NCBI RefSeq assembly: GCF_032854445.1
Contig: NC_088301.1
Span: 21,385,808-21,449,807, forward strand
Reading direction: 5' to 3'
From: Liolophura sinensis
Lineage: Eukaryota > Mollusca > Polyplacophora > Chitonida > Chitonidae
DNA: 64,000 nt
Shown here: positions 57,300-64,000 of the stretch, in pieces
Position numbering within the stretch: position 1 is the stretch's first letter
Layout of the letters: every line of letters starts with the position of its first letter
The notes under the pieces: generated by a model
Databases searched by the model: none
The model's input: the letters and a program-made list of their open reading frames with translations, nothing else
What the model was told of the DNA's origin: nothing
Translations under genes and position numbers: made by a program

Positions 57300-58280
57300 A
57301 CACATCGATCTCACAAAAGGTATACAAATACCAAACAACAACAAAAAGATCACCCGCCATTACAACATGGTTTTCAGCTCCTACTAACTAGATGGGTATC
57401 AAAATGATTCTTGTTATTTTACACAAAATAAGGCCATTTTGCCACCAAATCAAGCTCTCAAAAGTTTGCAACCTACATGTTATTTTATTTCTTGCTCCTT
57501 TGTGAGTGTAAGCGACTGCAAATGTTTGCAATACCTAACTGTATACATGTCCATGTTGACTAATTGTTCTTGGAAATATAACAGAACATCTTGATCTGGA
57601 AGGGCTACATTTATTTAGCTTGTAGACCTTCCAACCCACACAAGCAAACAATATATGTATCACAGTGAGGTTACCCGTGGTACCACTACAGGTGCTTTCT
57701 GTTCTCTGTCAGTCAAAATAGCCTCATGCATCCTCTTGTCTTGGGAGAATTTCTTATACAAATGTTTACAAACATAACACTAACACAAATGTCAAAATGC
57801 TTCAGAACACAACTGTGATGTCCCTGAAGAATTTACCGTTTATAAATAGAAAGCTGGTATTGACTAAAACAAATCAACATTCCACGAAATGTTTTTTTTC
57901 TCTTTATGAACAGAACCAAGACACATGTATTCACAAATATATCAATATTCATAAATTACGTACAAAAATTACCCACTTATGAACTGTTTGTGTTTTCATC
58001 TTTTTGTACTTGTATCAATTAAAGCATCACTTTATTTTTTGGTAACTGAAAGCATCGCTTTCATTTTATGGGAAACAAAGCAGAGGGCTTGGTAAGGAAT
58101 ATTTTTTGGTAACTGAACAATTTCTAGTTGCTGCTGGAAATACTTCTGATTCATCATTAAGACATTATTTCAAATCAATTCAAGGCCATCAGCTTTTCTT
58201 TTTTTGATTCCCAACATCATATTGCTATACCATGCTGACAAATTGGGGCATCTACATCATTAAGTACAAATGAAACCACA
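57300..58280. other. AT-rich noncoding stretch, no gene seen
   Basis: A short local repeat (TTTTTGGTAACTGAA at about 58036 and 58104) is the only structure noticed. Confidence 0.45.
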
Positions 58281-58286
58281 AATTAC

Positions 58287-58424
58287 CTTTGGCATTTGTG
58301 TCTGCTACCGTATGTATGTCCCATTGGGAGTTCAAATCCTGTCCTAGCATTTTGATAACCTTCAGCAGTTTTTCTTCGAAAACTACCAAAATTGAGTCTA
58401 CCGAGAACAGCGTCGGTATCAGTA
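58287..58424 (-). CDS. candidate internal exon, family not recognised
   Basis: On the minus strand a good acceptor (GTATGATGGTTCCCAG) precedes 138 bases open in one frame, ending at donor CAAAG/GTAATT, with symmetric phase 2. The peptide includes TDTDAVLGRLNFGSFRRK and RTGFELPMGHTYGS. A caution: GGATTTGAACTCCC within it resembles the T-arm of a tRNA, so part may be an old tRNA-derived repeat. No family was recognised. Confidence 0.25.
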
Positions 58425-58429
58425 CTGGG

Positions 58430-60540
58430 AACCATCATACAATGGTTAAAGTTGCTTAACAAAAATACATCTATGTTGCTGCTGGATAGGACGCAATTTT
58501 GCGATTTACTACCCTGCAAATCCATCCTTCTTAATAACTGCAGTCCTCTCCTTGTCAGATGTTCTAGAGGGGCTGCTGACTGAGCTTACACAGTTCATCT
58601 GTCTCATCAAGTAGAATTGTACATTACATAGTTTTGGACATCTTGGAGGTTGCCTTGTAGACTTGTCATCTCACAGAGGTGCTGTGGCTAGCTATGGTTC
58701 ACCGCCACTAAATTCATCACACAGTCCCGCAGACACTGACATCTGACAAGCGACCCACACTGCTGCAGACCCACATCTTGAAACAATTTTCAACGCCCTT
58801 TTTTCTGAGGATTTATCTAAGAAAAACAAGAAACTCCACTGACCAAATCTCAGCGGGGGTTTCCTAGGCGACATTCTTGTCCTTATTTGATTGTGACAGA
58901 TCAGAACAAGGGTATAAAAGGAATTTAACTCGCTCAAGCTGAAAGTGTTTACAATTCCCCTTGACTGTTCCTTAATAGCAATGAGAAATGTTGTGTCAAA
59001 ATGTTGTGTTACAAGAATGTTCCAAGTAATTCAATAAACATTTGCATAGCAGCGCACCAGTTCCTTCAAGAAAAATTTATCAGGTTTCCATGTCATGAAC
59101 ATATGCATCATTTTAACGTTAAAACCAGATGAACTTCCATTCTGTATCTCCTGGAAAGAACTTTCTAATTTGACTGAGAGAATTGATCTTCATACCTGGA
59201 TGTCAATCTGGCAATTCTATCACACATTATGGTGATTGGCTCCACTTTGTTTTCCTTGGCATAAACATAGGGCTTTGGAACAACACAAATTTACCAAAAA
59301 CCAGAATCTTATTTGTAAATGAAAGCAGAATTTACATGTTTAGTAAAAGAAAAAAAAAACAATTTCAAAGCAAACCTAGTAGATGTACAAGGCCCAATAT
59401 TCTCACACATTAAATCCCAAATCTCTTACAAATCTGCCTTTATCAAGATTAGAGCATTGGATGGTTAACAAATTGCAAAGTCTTCTTATTTTAGTTGGAC
59501 AACCTGATAAAAAGAAAGCAGGTGCACAAGGATGACTAATTCCATGACAGATAATTAAATGTTCCTTCTGATAAGAAACTTGCATGACGGCGCAGTTGTA
59601 GAAGACAGTAACCTTGCCTGATAACCATCAGCAAAGTGACTAGACAACGCCTTGGTAGTGCTGTCATATGAAAGAGGAATATCAATCACCATAAACATGT
59701 GCACGCACTCTTCCACCAAGTGTAGCCCAATCTGGTCACGGTGAAGACGCATAGCATAAGACGCTATTGAGCGACTCCACGTACAATCACATTTCAATTA
59801 CCCTAAATGACCCAAAATTTCCCCCAGAGAAGAGCATTTTAGAGGCAATAAATGTTGCAAAATATTATTTTTGGTACCAAAACTTACAAATTTTCAGTAC
59901 AATATCACCTCATGTTCGACGCAAACCTCAAAACACCTTTCTCAAATAGATAGAACTCTCAGATTCAGGAAAAATGGGTAAGTTAGTCATGGAGAAAATT
60001 TATGGTCATTTAGGGTAGTCTCTGGCACCTGACTTCATGCATACGCTTTGGTTTCATTCTTTGTAAATAATACTATAGTATACACATGTACAGACAATGT
60101 ATTCTTTCTCAATTGTATCAGACCGTTAGTCCTTGACCAATATGCTCACAGACGTAAAAATACAACCATAAACATTTTATCCTTAATCATCGTAACACAT
60201 CGTCACAGCCATTGATTGATAACAGCTATTCCCACTTTAACACCACCACCTGTACGTTCATATTCTATATGCCTACAGACCATGTAGCGTTTTTCACGTG
60301 AATCACAAAATGTTCCACTTCCATGCCATGACAACAAAGTGTTCTCATGCATTCAAGACCAAGGAAATATAAGAGAAAAGGCAAGTTTGTACATGTACAT
60401 TCTTACTTTAGACCACTAACAGAAGATGTAGACGGTACTTACACAAATTAAGTCACTGGGAACATGTTTCTCTCATTCAATACAACTTGCAATACACTGG
60501 CTACTGTGTCATGGTTTCTCATCCACAAAGAAAAACACAA
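58430..60540. other. mostly AT-rich stretch, no gene seen
   Basis: A GC-richer patch at 58555-58960 has an 81-codon minus-strand frame without recognisable features. The remainder is background. Confidence 0.4.
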
Positions 60541-60544
60541 TTTG

Positions 60545-60635
60545 GGTCCACCAGCATAGTACTAAGGGAAGCAAATCTTGTAACTGATAAAACAGCAGTG
60601 CCCTCTACCTACTTAAATAACAATACTGCTGATTT
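60545..60635 (+). repeat. left arm of foldback element
   Basis: The 60 bases 60565-60624 pair with 60977-61036 in inverted orientation at 55 of 60 positions, and weaker pairing (around CACCAGC) extends outward to about 60545. Without the SINE in the middle the two arms would be separated by only about 30-60 bases, so this was a long hairpin, such as a foldback or MITE-like element. Confidence 0.85.
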
Positions 60636-60647
60636 CAATACCAACAG

Positions 60648-60936
60648 ACCGGCCCGGATAGCACAGTTGGTAGAGCGTCACTTCCTCGCTTGACGTTCAG
60701 CATGAAGGGGATAGTGCAACAACTGGTTGACCCGTATCAGTATAATGGCTCGGGCGAGGCGGCTTACTTGCCTTCGGTATGTCGTCTCAGTGAAGCAGCA
60801 CTAAATAAAAGAGCGGTGGAAATCCGTCCTGCAACAAGGAGGCACATTACACGTACATGCACCCTAAGGATTCCTTCGTCGTCATATGACTGAAAAATTG
60901 TTGAGTACGACGTTAAACCCCAAGCACTCACTCACT
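60648..60936 (+). repeat. SINE family B, full length with 12-bp TSD
   Basis: Begins ACCGGCCCGGATAGCACAG, with a consensus pol III A box, TAGCACAGTTGG, at 60659-60670 and a degenerate B box around GGTTGACCC (60724-60732). The body continues to GTTGAGTACGACGTTAAACC and ends in a CACT-repeat tail. CAATACCAACAG flanks it at 60636-60647 and 60937-60948, a perfect target-site duplication. It sits in the loop of a foldback, so it is younger than that element. The open frames across it are products of the repeat. Confidence 0.95.
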
Positions 60937-60964
60937 CAATACCAACAGCAGTAATCATGAATAA

Positions 60965-61058
60965 TAAAAGCTGACATTGTTATTCAAATAGATAGAGGGC
61001 AGTGCTGTTTTATCAGTTACACGATTTGCTTCCCTTTGCAGAAGGCTGGTGAGCCCCG
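60965..61058 (-). repeat. right arm of foldback element
   Basis: Reverse complement of the left arm (core 60977-61036; 55 of 60 identical). Outward similarity continues through GCTGGTGAGCCC, opposite GGTCCACCAGC of the left arm. Confidence 0.85.
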
Positions 61059-61064
61059 TTGTTC

Positions 61065-62210
61065 TGATTACTGGCCCTTGACAGGATGTTGCATCCTGTT
61101 CTTTGGTTACGCATGCATACACATCTAACGTCAGTTTGGGCATGTCTTAGACACAGAATCAACCAACATGTACCATTGTAGCAACTCAGCCTGAATTCCT
61201 AAAGCTATGAAATGCAACACTTCATCACATTTCTCAATGCACCCATAAAATTATGGTTTTCTAACCTAAGCAAAACCACTTACCCAGAAAGTTGCAAAGC
61301 AACAGATCGCATTTTTTGCGAGGCAAGGATGGAAGTTCACACACACTATTTAAAGGTAATAAACATTTACATCTTCAGTTCCACAAAAAAAACCTAAAAA
61401 AAGTACATGTATTAACATGTTTACTTCATGAAGCCATCAATCCTTATAAATGTCTTTTCTGGTGGACACTGACTACACTGTTTGAAAGTTGTTGATATTT
61501 GTGTGCATCCAATATACAGATAGCTTCAAAGAAAATCTTACGTACAAGTAGCCAATAGATACACAAGAGGGATGTTTGTGGAGCGAGGGTTTCTTGAGGC
61601 ACAGCATGTTCAGTATGTACATCAGTACAAAATGGTGATCGAGACTTTTCCCTTACATCCATCACATACATGTAAGAACCAATCTACCATGGTAATCTAT
61701 AATCAAGCACGAGTTTTACTAAAAGAAGACAAGATGTTTACCTCTCAGAAACTCTGCATTATAAACACTCCACTGTATGTTTCTATACGCCAAAAAGAAA
61801 AAAAAATCCTGCCTGAAAGATAGACTGTATTATATATACAAGGCGAGTTGAAAAGATTGAAACCTTAGCTCAAGCCACCGTGGAATTAGGGGAGAGCTTT
61901 CTGATAAACAACAGAGGAGTCTGCCTCATGCTTGGCTAAAAGCAGATGATTGGCTAGTCCCAATGCCATTGACCTCTAACCCATGCAGATGTTCTCCTTC
62001 GTCATTTATTTTCTTAAGTGATGGTTTTTAAATATCTGTAAGCAGCCAAATATCAACTATGTGCATTAGTTTCCTCCTTTTTTAGTGTCCATGCCAACTT
62101 CTGTGGCAGAAATAACAAATAATTGCACACACTTCAGGTGTCAAAGAGTGCTGTTCCTCGCCAAGACTTTTTGCATGATAGTTTGTTTTTTTGCGGGCAG
62201 ATTTTTTCTC
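61065..62210. other. AT-rich noncoding stretch, no gene seen
   Basis: Short frames on both strands are unsupported. Nothing was recognised. Confidence 0.45.
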
Positions 62211-62256
62211 ATTTTCCGATCTGTTCCTCCTTTTTCTTTGCCTGTGTCTCTGTCAG

Positions 62257-62430
62257 TTTCATTACGCTGGTGCACTCAGCCATTCTGACAGCTCAAATGA
62301 CTATAATGACTCTTACAACACATTGCGTTTCAGCTCTACTACCGACACCCTTGATTACATCATGTGGAAAATTGGAAGCGGCTTTACAAGGATTGTTTGG
62401 GGTACCATGTTGGATCACCTGTCTCGATAA
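62257..62430 (+). CDS. candidate terminal coding exon, family not recognised
   Basis: A very strong acceptor (TCCTCCTTTTTCTTTGCC, then TGTGTCTCTGTCAG) ends at 62256. It is followed by 57 open codons and a TAA. The peptide contains FHYAGALSHSDSSNDYNDSY and IMWKIGSGFTRIVWG, with a polar Ser/Asn/Asp stretch before a more hydrophobic end. Read as an unspliced ORF from 62191, the pyrimidine tract would encode a Leu/Cys/Phe-rich pseudo-signal peptide, which I take as an artefact. Another frame stays open across the same DNA for 165 codons, so the reading frame is not certain. No polyadenylation signal was located close after the stop. Confidence 0.28.
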   Translation, partial: FHYAGALSHSDSSNDYNDSYNTLRFSSTTDTLDYIMWKIGSGFTRIVWGTMLDHLSR

Positions 62431-62439
62431 AGGCAGACT

Positions 62440-64000
62440 GGTTCTCACACCTGTGCTGAGGGCACAAACAGAGCCCGCACACCTTCGCTACCTGCCAGAC
62501 CAGATTACCACACAGCCCACCATCTGTAGAAACACAAGTTACTCTGGCTTCACCGGTCTCCTGCACAACAAGAAACACACACTCCACACAAATTACTTTC
62601 TAATAGTGTTACTAATATGATCTGTATACCTTGCTCTGTGGCAAGAGGCATGTGCAGCCGTTTTCTTGGCACAACACAAAGTGCGTTTGAAAGCATCGAC
62701 AAAACAGAAACACATTCCTTCACAGTGAAGCCCAGTTTTGCCACAACCAAACGGCGTACCACACATAAAACAACCAATTTGAAAATGTCACAACTTGAAG
62801 TAATACTTACAAAATGATATATAGTGTACACTAGACAATTTTGACTTGCTCTACCCTAATTTATTTGACAGAAAACATGATCACACACATACAAGTATAT
62901 TGTATGTATCGCTTCAAATCGCTAAACAATTTCGAAAACAATGCAGCCATATGGTTTTTTCTTTTTTCTGTTTTTACCTTTAAGATCTCTTAAACTACAA
63001 CAGTATTTAGGCCATCATCAAAAGTATGTTTATTGCGAGTAACCCGACTGACCCTATACAAAAGGCTTTATTCTAAAGTTTATGTAGATCTTTTAATGGA
63101 AATTTTATTCTCTCAATGTTAATTTCTTGAAAATGCCTGAACATATACTTTTAACCAGATAGAATAAAATACAAAATGATAGAAAAAAAAAAATACCATA
63201 TATTTGCTAACAGGATGGAACTACCACCAGCAAAATTTTTTTTAAGGATGGCCTTATCCTCTTGTCATGTGTACATTGAACAGGTATGATAGAGTTCTCT
63301 TGGACCAGTACATTGTGCCAGGTGTGCTTCCTCACAAAGCTTGCAGGAAGTCTGTGGCAGACACAGCAGTACTTTGAGGGTGTTTTAGGCGCAAGAGGAG
63401 ATTACAAATAAACAGACTGTCAAAATGAACAGGCAATGGATCTGAAAAGTGCATACAGGGCAGGGCTCCCATCAGTGTGCACCTCATTGCATTCATTGTT
63501 GGCAAAATAACGTAAAAATTAAATAAGTCCAAAAATTTGTCTCAACCAGTCAAAATTAAGACATTTTACATGTAGGAAATGACAATTCAGTATCATATGT
63601 AAGTACACAGACAACGTCATCAAGTGAAAGTTTTTTTGAACTAATTAAATAGTATAGTGTCAATTAGTGGTCATAACTAAATTGTGCATTTAAGGAAAAG
63701 ACCTCTAAAAATCAAAAAATAGGCATCACTAAATAGACCACATAAAACTATGCCTAAATATACATTCATTTATTTTCTTAGATTTTTGTGAAAAGAGTTA
63801 AAACATTTGAATAAGGTGGGCTCCATGAACCAGACTATCCGACTTTAGAATGTCTGACGTCAGGAGAAGTTTTTCCAACTCTTATCACCACACCGAATGT
63901 TGGAACAGCTCTTTTTACCCATGGGTAAAAGACTACTGAAACAGTGTTCTCACAAATTCCTTTCTTCTGATGAACATCAAGAATAAACGTTGATGTGATG
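62440..64000. other. mostly AT-rich stretch to the window end, no gene seen
   Basis: Frames of 66 to 93 codons on both strands at 62550-62830 overlap each other and are unsupported. The rest is AT-rich background. Confidence 0.4.

Noticed and set aside
58329-58350. tRNA T-arm-like sequence GAGTTCAAATCC
   Set aside because: No matching acceptor, D or anticodon arms; the T-stem does not pair. At most a fragment of an old tRNA-derived repeat.
62123-62620. 165-codon plus-strand ORF
   Set aside because: It reads through a strong acceptor tract and into low-complexity Thr/Leu-rich sequence; a competing frame fits the splice signal better.
1-64000. CRISPR arrays, operons, phage or plasmid features
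   Set aside because: No spaced direct repeats of CRISPR type, no Shine-Dalgarno-led gene rows; the window has eukaryotic composition and retroposons.

Overview
This 64 kb window looks like animal nuclear DNA, most probably from a mollusc or another lophotrochozoan. It is AT-rich and rich in short homopolymers and microsatellites. By eye it over-uses the word ACATGTA/TACATGT. It carries several copies of a tRNA-derived SINE whose 3' end reads (minus-strand view) TTGATTGGTGTTTTACGCC, plus one copy of a second tRNA-derived SINE ending in CGTTAAACCCCAAGCACTC. From memory, both types are common in molluscan genomes; I could not search a database. Nothing prokaryotic, organellar or viral was seen.

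No complete gene can be supported. No open frame exceeds 181 codons, and none matches a protein family I recognise with confidence. The window is best read as intergenic or long-intron sequence. A few short segments have an open frame plus matching splice signals and are listed as low-confidence candidate exons. The best is a minus-strand group at 11184-10076, three segments with compatible phases. Others are minus-strand 58287-58424, 39258-39334 and 30022-30182, and plus-strand 54727-54826 and 62257-62430. A 21-codon start at 5558, with YY1-like and E-box-like words around it, weakly resembles the beginning of a THAP domain.

Layout. 1-9100: AT-rich, one SINE fragment, a G4-capable tract and a local duplication. 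9100-14200: CRE/E-box cluster, the exon-like group, an RFX X-box island and another complex island. 14200-25500: AT-rich sequence with several GC-richer, repeat-poor islands, and a divergent inverted-repeat pair around one of them. 25700-29150: two copies of a dispersed repeat about 3.2 kb apart. 29200-40650: more islands, a 35-bp tandem repeat, SINE copies and the longest ORF. 40700-48700: homopolymer duplication, two adjacent SINEs and a GCCGA-rich patch. 48690-64000: a full-length SINE with target-site duplications, further islands, a degenerate minisatellite split by a SINE, and a 60-bp-armed foldback whose loop was hit by the second SINE.

The islands share features of cis-regulatory DNA: higher complexity, few repeats and dense homeodomain, TALE, Fox, RFX, POU or AP-2-like words. 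They could be enhancers of a developmental gene outside the window. That is inference, to be tested by alignment to related genomes and by chromatin data. The directly demonstrable biology is retrotransposition: two full-length SINEs and three truncated copies have target-site duplications readable in the sequence.
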